Shown here piece by piece: positions 41,401 to 49,157 of a stretch of 64,000 nt of DNA. Source of the stretch: Bradymonas sp963697525 (GTDB lineage Bacteria > Myxococcota_A > Bradymonadia > Bradymonadales > Bradymonadaceae). Both the position numbers and the translations under genes were made by a program. Every line of letters starts with the position of its first letter. Within the stretch, counting starts at the first letter, position 1. Below the pieces are notes generated by a model. That model worked only from the letters and a program-made list of their open reading frames with translations, searched no databases and was not told the DNA's origin. The DNA lies in NCBI GenBank assembly GCA_963697525.1, contig OY969087.1:3100001-3164000 (forward strand). Direction: 5' to 3'.

Positions 41401-41774
41401 ACCCCGGCATCTTCGCGGCGTTTTCGGCCCTGGCGGGCTATATGTGGGCGCCCCAGCCGCCGTCGCACGGTCACCACGGCTTGGCGCTGCTGACCGCCGA
41501 GGGGCAGGGGACCTCGGACGTGCGCGCGCTCATCGACAAGCTGGACGACCGCGGCATGCAGGCCACCGCCGGCGAGGATCTGGCCATCGAGTTCATCTTG
41601 CGCGGCGGCCACGTCGAGCAGCCGCGGCTGGGCACGCGCCTGGCGTTGCCCGATAGCCGCGGCGGAGCCGGACGCTTCGCCGCCGCGCTCATCTTTGAGA
41701 GGCTGGCCCTCGACTACTCGGTGCCGGCGGTGACGGCCGCGATCGAGCAGGGCGCCGCGACGGAGGTCCCATGA
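38406..41774 (+). CDS. Clp-type double-AAA+ ATPase 2 with long C-terminal extension
   Basis: 1122 aa. The N-terminus (LYIYVAQPQKGHFRACIPF, then a helix with SPAQLKEELMFRTLELV) has the strand-turn-strand-helix plan of HicB-like domains; this is a weak resemblance. D1: Walker A GPAGAGKT (about 236), Walker B VLVIDDLL with Asp replacing Glu. D2: GPSGVGKT (about 517), LLFDEIEKAH, LMTSNLG and FNRID. The pore loop is shortened (RLIGTAREPDGELT, no GYVG), and LGF occurs at the ClpP-loop position (about 636). After D2-small, a 330-residue C-terminus has coiled-coil-like helices and a region (about 930-1060) faintly like PCRF. The ATG at 38406 has only a weak ribosome site. Its end overlaps ATPase 3 by 4 bp, so the two are coupled. 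Confidence 0.9.
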   Translation: MKLDLYIYVAQPQKGHFRACIPFVDALAAPVEGTSPAQLKEELMFRTLELVHGGMSPAHLDALVPPESAQLVNVWMEIERQVDPARPPVSMNAWTHVIAGRYRGDDNVHVWIPAVPGECFAIAGMEEVYEGARAWAEHWAEENELTDLSVLKADYPARLERMAVDLGFPSADPRDEDSELPGGRMRRPEALVQVATNLTHRAEDGALRRAFGRQTLVDELVEVMTASTAAHVCLVGPAGAGKTAIVEEAASQTFEMQQAYQQRRDVWQTSGDRVIAGMSIIGQWEQRAEAICEELDERGDVLVIDDLLGLVRAGKTYEGDSNVARFIEPYLDQGRFSVIAEATEATFEAARLEAPGFVERFRRIQVPELDFDKTLAVVTDLVRALEAQQRVRFTPDAVEAILRLSGRYFRQEAFPGKAVRLVRQCFTAAVRELTEALELEARIDPELVAGVVHRQTGLPLRLLVPGRGRTPSQVEEAFVSRVFDQPEATDVVTSLIVATEQGLTDPKRPLGSFLLIGPSGVGKTETAKALASELFGGRDRLVRFDMSEFGEPTAATRLIGTAREPDGELTGRVRIQPFCVLLFDEIEKAHPMVLDLLLQLLGDGRLTDAAGRTVDFSNTVVLMTSNLGAGSEERWLGFTEKGERDRQLHYRRAAEQFFRPELFNRIDRVVPYRPLSAETLRRIARRTLRELLERRGLRQGQIMVDVDRRLVEHLVTGVVDRRYGARTLAHRIEQQLITPLARQLAGHDSDRGLTRAVLGPDEQGGMQLELRTLARARRASTRPRGVQLFVDHVDGDTLEGAPERLHDRFEYLIDALEALEASDERGHIDATYAKALAELNQRASSGQPIPNEVAERVRQRELFREQLRELRRSLEAMADREQTGEWELPEFASFDKPKLHRWSERAAEIFGRLTWTLCQTRALASTDADSATLVIEGLSGRVRELLDHWRRWLVGFAQTFDVNLAVAGWSSDGWRALDEVASKAEEWSQWSALAVSAEHPGIFAAFSALAGYMWAPQPPSHGHHGLALLTAEGQGTSDVRALIDKLDDRGMQATAGEDLAIEFILRGGHVEQPRLGTRLALPDSRGGAGRFAAALIFERLALDYSVPAVTAAIEQGAATEVP

Positions 41775-44077
41775 GCAAGCGCACTCTCCAATTGGACGTG
41801 CTCGTCGACCGGCGTCGCCACGGCGTGCTGGCCTATCTATTTGGCGAGGAGTCGGTAGCCGCGGCCGCCGACTCGGTCGACGAGGCGCTCGAGCGCATGC
41901 GCGTTTTGGCGCGCAAGGTCGCCCCGGTTCAGCCGTGGCGCTTCGACGCCTCCGTCGGCGACAGCCCGCCCACGCTGCGCACGCTTCGGCTGCGCGTTCC
42001 CGTGGTCGACAGCCTGCGCATCTTCGAGGTGGAGCTGAGCCTCATCGCCGCCAGCCGCAAGTCCGACGACGGCGATCGGCTGGACGTCTTCTTGCCCGAG
42101 ATTCCCCTTCAATTCAGCGTCGCCGACGCCGACCAGCTCGAGCTCGCCGCCCGCGAGCACCTATGTGACCAATACGCCATCGAGCAGCGCCTGGACCTGC
42201 TGCACGCGTTCATCGCCACCGCCAATAGCGCCACCGACGAGCGCACGATGGACGTGCGTCGTCTTCAGGTGGAGGTCGACGCCCCGGCGGGCTTGGTGGT
42301 CGCCGAGGGCGACGACGACGCGCCCACCCTCGAGGCCGTCGGCGAGCCGCTGCACCGGCGCCTGGACAAAAAGGACGCCCCGCGCGCCTTCGAGCGAAGC
42401 GCCGAGGTCACGACGCTGCTGAATTATCTGGCCGACGAGTGGGAGCGAAGCGTGCTCCTTGTCGGCCCGCCCGGGGTGGGGAAGACCGCCATCGTCTACG
42501 ACGCGGTCGGGCGCATGATCAGCGGCAAGGCCCCGGAGGTGCTCCACGAGGCCGGCGTCTGGCAGATCAGCGGCGGGCGGCTCATGGCCGGCATGCGCTT
42601 TTTGGGCCAATGGCAAGAGCGGGTCATCGAGGTCATCCGCGAGGCGCAGCGGACCGGCGCGATCCTCTTCGCCGACAACCTCGTCGAGCTGTTGGAGGCC
42701 TCCGGCAACGAGAAATACGCCGAGGGCATCCCGGGCTTGTTGCTGCCCCATATCATCAGCGGCGAGCTCGTGCTGATCACCGAGGCGCGCCCCGAGCAGC
42801 TCGCCCACATCGAGCAGCGCCAGCCGAGTTTTTTGCGCGCGCTTCGCCGCTTACCCGTCGAGCCGATGACGCCGGCCAAGACCGACGCCGTGCTCGAGCG
42901 GGTGAGCTTTCGGCTGGGCCGCCAGCACGGCGTGCGCCTGTCGCACGACACCCGCCAGCGCATCATCGAGCTGACTGGGCGCTTTCCCAACGCCGGGGCC
43001 AACCCCGGCCCGGCGGTCGACCTCGCCGAGCGCATGGCCCGCACCCACCGCACCCGCGGCGTGCAGGACGAGGGAGACGATCGCCCCGAGCTTCAACCCG
43101 AGCACGCCATCGAGGCGTTCGCCTCGCAGACCGGCCTGCCGCGCGAATTGCTCGACGCCGACGCCGACTTCGACATCCCCTCGATCGAGCGCTTCTTCAA
43201 GGGCGCGGTCTTCGACCAGCCCGAGGCCACCGACGCGATGGTCGACCTGGTCTCGGTGATCCGCGCCGGCCTCAACCCGCCCGATCGCCCCTTCGGAAGC
43301 TACCTCTTCCTGGGCCCGACCGGCGTCGGCAAGACCCAGACGGCGCTCACGCTGGCCAAATACCTCTTCGGCAGCGAGGACCGGCTGGTGCGCTTCGACA
43401 TGAGCGAGTACCAGGACCCCTGGTCGGCCGCGCGCCTGGTCGGCCGCTACAAAGGAGAGCAGGGCGATTCGGTGCGCCGGGTGCGCGAGCAGCCCTTCCA
43501 GGTCATCCTGCTCGACGAGCTCGAGAAGGCCCACACCAGCGTCTTCGACCTGCTCTTGCAGGTAATGGGCGAGGGCCGCATCACCGACGCGCTCGGCCAG
43601 ACGGTGCCCATGACCGGCTCGGTGATCATCATGACCTCCAACCTGGGCAGCGAGGGCCCCGAGTCGCTGGGCTTCGACGCCTCCGTCTCACGCGCCGACG
43701 TCGAGCGCCAGCACTTCATGAGCGCCGTCGAGGCGTTCTTCCGCCCCGAATTCGTCGGCCGCATCGACCGCATCATCCCCTTCCGCTCGCTGGGCCGCGC
43801 CACCGCCCGCAAGCTCGTCGAGCGCGCCCTCGACGAGGCCTTCGGCCGCGAGGGCCTCGAGCGGCGCAACATCCGCGTCACCGCCACCGAAGAGGTCATC
43901 GACTACCTCATCCGCGTCGGCTTCGACGAGCGCTACGGCGCCCGGCCCCTGCGCCAGGCCGTCGAGAATAACGTCACGGCGACCCTGGCCGACTTTTTGT
44001 CGGGCGAAGGCAGCCTGAAGGACGTCGAGCTGGTCTTTCGCATGGCAGACGGGGTGCCTGAGCTGGCGCGGAGCTAG
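41771..44077 (+). CDS. Clp-type double-AAA+ ATPase 3, short form
   Basis: 768 aa, lacking the long C-terminal extension of ATPases 1 and 2. The N-terminus (LQLDVLVDRRRHGVLAYLFG, then a helix) shares the layout of ATPase 2. D1: Walker A GPPGVGKT (about 231), AGMRFLGQWQER near the pore-loop position, Walker B ILFADNLV with Asn replacing Glu. D2: GPTGVGKT (about 515), ILLDELEKAH, IMTSNLG, VGRID, and C-terminal FDERYGARPLRQAVENNV. Between RLVG and SVRRV there is no GYVG and the loop is shortened; LGF (about 633) is kept at the ClpP-loop position. ATGA overlap with ATPase 2 implies the two work together, perhaps as a mixed hexamer; that is inference. Confidence 0.9.
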   Translation: MSKRTLQLDVLVDRRRHGVLAYLFGEESVAAAADSVDEALERMRVLARKVAPVQPWRFDASVGDSPPTLRTLRLRVPVVDSLRIFEVELSLIAASRKSDDGDRLDVFLPEIPLQFSVADADQLELAAREHLCDQYAIEQRLDLLHAFIATANSATDERTMDVRRLQVEVDAPAGLVVAEGDDDAPTLEAVGEPLHRRLDKKDAPRAFERSAEVTTLLNYLADEWERSVLLVGPPGVGKTAIVYDAVGRMISGKAPEVLHEAGVWQISGGRLMAGMRFLGQWQERVIEVIREAQRTGAILFADNLVELLEASGNEKYAEGIPGLLLPHIISGELVLITEARPEQLAHIEQRQPSFLRALRRLPVEPMTPAKTDAVLERVSFRLGRQHGVRLSHDTRQRIIELTGRFPNAGANPGPAVDLAERMARTHRTRGVQDEGDDRPELQPEHAIEAFASQTGLPRELLDADADFDIPSIERFFKGAVFDQPEATDAMVDLVSVIRAGLNPPDRPFGSYLFLGPTGVGKTQTALTLAKYLFGSEDRLVRFDMSEYQDPWSAARLVGRYKGEQGDSVRRVREQPFQVILLDELEKAHTSVFDLLLQVMGEGRITDALGQTVPMTGSVIIMTSNLGSEGPESLGFDASVSRADVERQHFMSAVEAFFRPEFVGRIDRIIPFRSLGRATARKLVERALDEAFGREGLERRNIRVTATEEVIDYLIRVGFDERYGARPLRQAVENNVTATLADFLSGEGSLKDVELVFRMADGVPELARS

Positions 44078-44097
44078 CGGAAGCAGCGGAGAAAGCT

Positions 44098-44174
44098 GAG
44101 CTCGGAGCAGCTGAAGAGGCAGCGAAGGCGAGCGAAGGATCTGAGGAACAGCGGAGCATCGGAGCGGCCTCCGC
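44098..44174 (+). repeat. 77-bp repeat, copy 1
   Basis: Matches 44913-44989 with two mismatches over 77 bp. It begins 21 bp after the ATPase 3 stop. Confidence 0.9.
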
Positions 44175-44289
44175 CGCTGGCAGCGTAGTCGGTGGACAGG
44201 CTGGCCAATGTGTCCCATGCTTCCAAGCGAGGCGCGTGGCGTCGGGCACGCGCCAATCGACTTGCTTTGCCGTTGCTAAGGAGTTCGTG

Positions 44290-44883
44290 ATGAGTCAGCC
44301 CATCGAGTTTTTCTTCGATATTGGTTCGCCCTACAGCTATCTGGCGGCCACCCAGATCGACGAGGTGGCCGCGCGGGCGGGGACCGAGGCGATCTGGAAG
44401 CCGTTTTTGCTGGGCGCGGTGTTCAAGGCGGTGGGCAATACCATGCCGGCGAAGGTCAAACCCAAGGGGGCTTGGATGTTCCAGGATCTGGGGCAGTGGG
44501 CGGACCACTACGGTGTGCCGTTTCAGATGTCCTCGCATTTTCCGATCAACTCGCTGCTCGCCCAGCGTGCGCTGGTCGCCGCGCGGCATGTTGACGCCGA
44601 CCGGGTCTCGGCGTTCGCGCTGACGCTGTTTCGCGACTATTGGGCCGAGGATGTCGACGTGTCCGAGGCCGACGCGGTGGTGGACGCGGCCGGGCGCTCG
44701 GGCTTCGATGGCGCGAACGTGGTCGAACTCGCCTCCGATCAGGCGATCAAAGACGAATTGCGCGCCCTGACCGAGGAGGCCGTCGAGCGGGGCGCCTTCG
44801 GCGCGCCCACGTTTTTCGTGGGCGAGCAGATGTTGTGGGGCAACGATCGCCTGCATTTTGTCGAGGCGGCGGCGCGGAGTTAG
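44290..44883 (+). CDS. DsbA-fold isomerase (2-hydroxychromene-2-carboxylate isomerase family)
   Basis: 197 aa. The N-terminus IEFFFDIGSPYSYLAATQI is the signature of HCCA isomerase/kappa-class GST-like DsbA proteins, with Ser in SPYSY where DsbA has its CxxC. The central DHYGVPFQM and C-terminal ERGAFGAPTFFVGEQMLWG complete the thioredoxin-like fold. Family members use glutathione for isomerisation, for example in naphthalene degradation, but many have unknown substrates and no degradation genes are nearby. ATG 44290 follows AAGGAG. The gene is bracketed by the two copies of a 77-bp repeat. Confidence 0.9.
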   Translation: MSQPIEFFFDIGSPYSYLAATQIDEVAARAGTEAIWKPFLLGAVFKAVGNTMPAKVKPKGAWMFQDLGQWADHYGVPFQMSSHFPINSLLAQRALVAARHVDADRVSAFALTLFRDYWAEDVDVSEADAVVDAAGRSGFDGANVVELASDQAIKDELRALTEEAVERGAFGAPTFFVGEQMLWGNDRLHFVEAAARS

Positions 44884-44912
44884 CTGAGGGAGCGGAGTTA
44901 GCTGAGGGAGCG

Positions 44913-44989
44913 GAGCTCGGAGCAGCTGAAGAGGCAGCGAAGGCGAGCGAAGGATCTGAGGAGTAGCGGAGCATCGGAGCGGCCTCCGC
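44913..44989 (+). repeat. 77-bp repeat, copy 2
   Basis: Second copy of 44098-44174, starting 29 bp after the isomerase stop. Its right half forms the left arm of the 44956-44999 hairpin. Confidence 0.9.
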
Positions 44990-44999
44990 TGCTCCTCAG
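44956..44999. terminator. Hairpin between convergent isomerase and histidine kinase genes
   Basis: CTGAGGAGTAGCGGAG (44956-44971) pairs with CTCCGCTGCTCCTCAG (44984-44999), 15 of 16 positions, loop 12. Outer arms also match: 44923-44935 with 45020-45032 (13 bp). It probably ends transcription from both sides. Confidence 0.55.
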
Positions 45000-45067
45000 C
45001 TGCTCCGTTTGCATCCGATGCCTCTTCAGCTGCTTCGCTCTTCGCTTGCTCAGCTCCTCAGCTTCCT

Positions 45068-45099
45068 CAGCTGCTCAGCTGCTCAGCTGCTCAGCTGCT
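45068..45099. repeat. CAGCTGCT tandem repeat running into the kinase stop codon
   Basis: Four copies of the 8-mer CAGCTGCT (45068-45099). The last base is the first base of the reverse-strand stop codon of the histidine kinase (45099-45101). Confidence 0.8.
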
Positions 45100-47603
45100 C
45101 AGCCCACCGGCTCGACCAGCTCGCGCAGCTTGGCGACCAGCTCGGGCTGGGTAAACGGCTTGATGAGCAGGTCGACGTCCAGGTCGGAGGCGACGTCGAG
45201 AAAGGCGTTTTGGGGAAAGCCCGAGATAAACAGAAACTTCAAGTAGGGGTGGGTCTGCTGGATGCGGCGCACGAGCTCCTCGCCGTTCATCTGAGGCATG
45301 ATCACGTCGCAGATGACTACCTCGAAGGCGTCGGGGGCGCTGTCTGCGAGCAGTGCCAACGCCTCGGCGCCGCCGCTGGCCGCGCTGACTTGGAGGCCGG
45401 CGTCGGCGAGCATGCGCACGGTCGACTTGCGCACCAGCGGGTGGTCCTCGACGAGCAAAATACGCCCGGCGGGCAGCTTACCGTCGGCCGGCGAGGTCGT
45501 CAGCACCGGCACGTGCGGCGCGCTCGCCTCACTTGCCGGCAAGAAGATCGAAAACCGGGTGCCGTTGCCGGGCGAGCTGTCCACGAAGATGTGACCACGC
45601 GCGTCGACGACGACGCTGGCGACGGTGGCTAGCCCCAGTCCGGTGCCCTCGGGTTTGGTGGTGAAGAATGGCTCGAAGATCTCGGCGACGTCGTCGGCCT
45701 CAATGCCGGCGCCGGTGTCGGTGACGGTCATTTGAACGTAGGGCCCTGGCGGCATGGCACGCCCCAGCACACAGGTGCGCGCGTCGGTGACGTCGGCGTT
45801 GGTCATCTCGATGGTCAGCTCACCGCCGGCGGGCATGGCGTCGCGGGCGTTGACCACCAGGTTCAACAGGACCTGTTCGATGCCCAGGCGATCGGCGTAG
45901 ACCGTCCACAGGTCGCCCGGCGCGGCGCTGACCATCTCGATGTTGTTGCCGATGAGCGGACGCACCATGCGATCGAGTTCGTGAACGACGGCGGGCAAGT
46001 GGAGGTGGCGAGCGCGCACGGGCTGGCGGCGCGTAAACGCCAGGAGTCGCCGCGTCAGATCAGCGGCACGCGAGCACGCCTCGTTGACCACCAGCAAATC
46101 CTCGGCGGCCTCCGAGCCTGCTTCCACCTGCAACTCGAGCATCTGGGCGGCGCCGTGAATGGCGGTCAACAGGTTGTTGAAGTCGTGGGCGATGCTGCCG
46201 GCGAGCTTGCCGACGACGTCGAGCTTCTGTGCCTGGCGCAGGTCGGCCTCGAGTTCCAGGCGGGCGCGAATGTCGCGCAGCACCACGCTGGTGCGCTCGT
46301 TGCCGCGAGCGTCGAGGTAGACGTTCGAGCTCACTTCGCAGGGGATGCGCGTGCCGTCGCGGTGGACGCAATTGACCTGGGCGCGCACGCTGCCGTGAGC
46401 TTTCTTCTGGGCGAGGATGTGGCCGACGCGAGGGTCCTCCCCGTCGAGGACGTCGTCGCGGCCTACCTGGCGGATTTCGTCTTCGCTGTACCCGAATAAT
46501 TCGCAGGCGGCGGGATTGGCCGCCAGGATCGTTCCGTCGGGCGCCGTCAAAAACATCGCATCCGGCGCATGATCGAAGACGGCCCGATAGCGGTTCTCCG
46601 CCTCGGCCACGCGCAGTTCGCGGTGACGCAGGTCTTCGGCGTTGCGGCGAATGAGCTGTTGGATATCGGCCAGGAATTGGCGAAACGACTCTTTCAGGGG
46701 CACGTACTCGCTGATGCCGGCGACCACGGCGTAGACGCAGCGCCTGGAGTGGTCGCTGCCCCTCGAGATCGGCAGCAGGGTCACCCCGCCGAGCCTGGCT
46801 TGCTGGTCGTCCGTCAGCTCGAGTTGTGCAAATGGGCCGAGTTGCAGGTCGATGATCGAGGAGAGATCTTGCAGACGCTCCCAGGGGATTTGGGCCGCCA
46901 CGTTTTCAACGTCGAACACGCGCTCTTGCTCAGCGGCCGTGTCCGCCATGATGTCCAAAGTGCGCGCGTCAGGATAAAGCCGGCACAGCAAGCAAAAGGG
47001 CAGATCGGCCGAGGCCTCTTTGAGGCACGCCAGGGTTTGCTTCAAAAAGCCGGCGATGGAATTGCCGCGCACGCCGTCGAGTCGATGGCGCACTGCCGAG
47101 CGTCGCCGCTCGACCACCTCGTGGGTGGTCTCGACAGCAGCCGACAACACACCGGCGACGTTGCCCTGGTGGTCGTGCACCGGGCTATACGAAAACGTGA
47201 AATACGTCTCTTGGAGTCGCCCATCGCGGGTGAGAACGAAGCGCATATTCTCGCGCCAGATGGCCGTGCCCGTGTCCCACACCTCCATGAGCAAGGGGTC
47301 GATGGTCGACCACGCCTCCGGGTAGGTCTCGCGAACCGTACGTCCCAGCGCCTCTGGGTGCTTCTCGCCGAGGATAGGCACGTAGCCGTCGTTGTAGATT
47401 TGAACGAACTGCGGGCCCCACGCCAAGGTCATGGGAAGCCGGGAATTCAGCACCAGATTCGCGGTCGAGCGCAATGCCTCGGGCCACCCGGCGATCGAGC
47501 CCAGCGGCGTCTGCGCCCAGTTTCGCTGCCTACAGACGTGCGCGAGCTGACCGTCCCCTACAAAGAGGCCTCGGTTCTGGGAATTGCCCTTCGGTGTTGC
47601 CAC
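45099..47603 (-). CDS. Hybrid histidine kinase with PAS sensors and receiver domain
   Basis: 834 aa, no membrane segment, so cytoplasmic. An N-terminal PAS-like region (LGSIAGWPEALRSTANLVLN, RDGRLQETYFTFSYSP) is followed by a GAF-like stretch (about 190-330), a second PAS (YRAVFDHAPDAMFLTAPDG, about 340-450), a HisKA helix with the phospho-His in IAHDFNNLLTAIHG (about 471), HATPase with LLNLVVNARDAM, DTGAGIE and GTGLGLATV, and a C-terminal receiver with Asp in VICDVIMPQMNG (about 764) and Lys in LLIKPF. The HDFNN H-box is the BaeS/NtrB-like type common in stand-alone hybrid kinases. No response regulator gene is adjacent. The start is GTG 47603 with AGGTGAGG just upstream. Confidence 0.92.
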   Translation of the reverse strand: MATPKGNSQNRGLFVGDGQLAHVCRQRNWAQTPLGSIAGWPEALRSTANLVLNSRLPMTLAWGPQFVQIYNDGYVPILGEKHPEALGRTVRETYPEAWSTIDPLLMEVWDTGTAIWRENMRFVLTRDGRLQETYFTFSYSPVHDHQGNVAGVLSAAVETTHEVVERRRSAVRHRLDGVRGNSIAGFLKQTLACLKEASADLPFCLLCRLYPDARTLDIMADTAAEQERVFDVENVAAQIPWERLQDLSSIIDLQLGPFAQLELTDDQQARLGGVTLLPISRGSDHSRRCVYAVVAGISEYVPLKESFRQFLADIQQLIRRNAEDLRHRELRVAEAENRYRAVFDHAPDAMFLTAPDGTILAANPAACELFGYSEDEIRQVGRDDVLDGEDPRVGHILAQKKAHGSVRAQVNCVHRDGTRIPCEVSSNVYLDARGNERTSVVLRDIRARLELEADLRQAQKLDVVGKLAGSIAHDFNNLLTAIHGAAQMLELQVEAGSEAAEDLLVVNEACSRAADLTRRLLAFTRRQPVRARHLHLPAVVHELDRMVRPLIGNNIEMVSAAPGDLWTVYADRLGIEQVLLNLVVNARDAMPAGGELTIEMTNADVTDARTCVLGRAMPPGPYVQMTVTDTGAGIEADDVAEIFEPFFTTKPEGTGLGLATVASVVVDARGHIFVDSSPGNGTRFSIFLPASEASAPHVPVLTTSPADGKLPAGRILLVEDHPLVRKSTVRMLADAGLQVSAASGGAEALALLADSAPDAFEVVICDVIMPQMNGEELVRRIQQTHPYLKFLFISGFPQNAFLDVASDLDVDLLIKPFTQPELVAKLRELVEPVG

Positions 47604-47721
47604 GCCTCACCTACCGTTTAAGACGTCGAGGCCGCCATGTTCTAGTTACTCGATGGAGACACGATAGATCAGGAGAAGCGTTTGGTAAACTTCTCGCACG
47701 CAAAAGCAGGTGGGATATCCA

Positions 47722-48957
47722 TCACCGTGCTTGTGGGCACGAATACGGCTGAGCACGCTCGGGCTTGGGATCGATGAACATCGGCTGGACGAGCCAGTGG
47801 CCGTCGGCGTTGGCCTGCGCCCGGCACATCACCTTGTGCTTGTGCCGGTCGAGCACCAGGTGCAGCGCGGTGGCGTCGTCGAGCATGCCCACATCGGTGT
47901 CGGAGTCGCCGGCGGCGAACACCGGGCGCTCGCTGGGCCGCTTCGGAATGCTCATTTGCTGGTCGGCGGGCACACCGAAGATGGCCTTGTTGATCCAGCA
48001 GCGCTTGCCCACGTCGTAGGTCATCACCGTGTTGTCGCCGTCTTTGGCCGGGCCGCATTCCTGCAGGTCGTAGGTGAGCTTGCCGGCGCTGACGACGCTC
48101 CTGATGCCCACGACGTGGTCGGCGGGCACGCCGGCGTGCTCGGAGAGTGCCTCGACGACGTGCTGCGGGGAGGCGGTAACGATCCACACGTCGAAGCCGT
48201 CCTGATGGAGCTTGGCGATGAGATCTTTCATCGGTTGGTACACCCGGATGTACTCGCCGCCCTCGATGGGCGCGTTCAACCGCTCCTCGAACGCCTTCAG
48301 CGCAAACGCGTTGACCTCCTTGGGCGTGTGGCCGGCCTGCAGTTGGGCGGCCCACGCGTAGGGCTGCTCCATGGTGGCGGTGGTGGGGTTGGTCCAAGCG
48401 GCCTCGCCCGCGGTCGTCTTGCCGTCGGCATACACGCTCCAGATCTCGGCGCCGCAGGCGTTGGGTTTGTCCCCGGCCTGCGTCTCCAACAACGTGCCGG
48501 GGGCTGCGGCGTCGTCGCAGGCTTTGCCCAGCGCGTGGACGGCCGCGTCGGTGAGCGCGGTGTTGGTCTTCTTCCAATCCTTCTTTGGCGGCTGGTAGAT
48601 GAGATCGTGGGCGATCATCCACCGCATGGTGGCGTCGCCGATGTCGTTTTTGATGATGGTGTTGTCCCAGTCGAACACCGCCACCGGCGCGCCTGAAGGC
48701 GTGCCTTTTGCGCTCGCGCCGTGGCTGGCGAGCATCTCGTTGATGGCGGCGCGGTTGGCGGTCGTCCAGCCCTCGACGTCCGGGCTCAATCGAACCGCCG
48801 TCGCTGGGGCAGTCGCATCGCCGGTCCCGGCCGATTGTGGCTCGCGCTGTTGGTGGTCGGGCGTGGCGGACGCGCTCGGCGTCGAGCAACCGCTGGCCGA
48901 GAGCAACGCGGTCACAAAAAGTACGAGGGCTGCGGCGGCGCGATGTCGTGTGTGCAT
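47722..48957 (-). CDS. HAD-superfamily phosphatase lipoprotein
   Basis: 411 aa. ATG 48957 gives a signal peptide (MHTRHRAAAALVLFVTALLS) with a lipobox ending SASGC, so the enzyme is probably lipid-anchored outside the cytoplasm. HAD motif I is AVFDWDNTIIKND (DxDxT), motif II VWIVTASPQHVVEAL, motif IV FAAGDSDTDVGML. Insertions between motifs are large, as in phosphoserine-phosphatase-like IB members. The substrate is unknown; an exported phosphomonoesterase is the safest reading. GGAG lies upstream of the start. Confidence 0.88.
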   Translation of the reverse strand: MHTRHRAAAALVLFVTALLSASGCSTPSASATPDHQQREPQSAGTGDATAPATAVRLSPDVEGWTTANRAAINEMLASHGASAKGTPSGAPVAVFDWDNTIIKNDIGDATMRWMIAHDLIYQPPKKDWKKTNTALTDAAVHALGKACDDAAAPGTLLETQAGDKPNACGAEIWSVYADGKTTAGEAAWTNPTTATMEQPYAWAAQLQAGHTPKEVNAFALKAFEERLNAPIEGGEYIRVYQPMKDLIAKLHQDGFDVWIVTASPQHVVEALSEHAGVPADHVVGIRSVVSAGKLTYDLQECGPAKDGDNTVMTYDVGKRCWINKAIFGVPADQQMSIPKRPSERPVFAAGDSDTDVGMLDDATALHLVLDRHKHKVMCRAQANADGHWLVQPMFIDPKPERAQPYSCPQAR

Positions 48958-49157
48958 CGTTACTCCAACGAACAACAAATCAGTGGTCTCGAGCGTGCGA
49001 CCGCCCCATGCTAGCCCGACAGCCGCCGCCGGGGGTGACATCTATGTTACATCCCGCGCCGACGCTCCAATTCGTGTGGACCCGAGCGTTGGACATTTGG
49101 TCGCACGCCTGCTATTTCTGACCCACTGGTCGAAAGTTAGCCTGCAGGAGCCGAAGT

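Noticed and set aside
34311..44077. Type VI secretion ClpV or a plain ClpB disaggregase as the identity of the AAA+ trio
   Set aside because: No other T6SS genes are present. The proteins lack the Clp N-domain, the ClpB middle domain is not evident, and GYVG is missing in D2.
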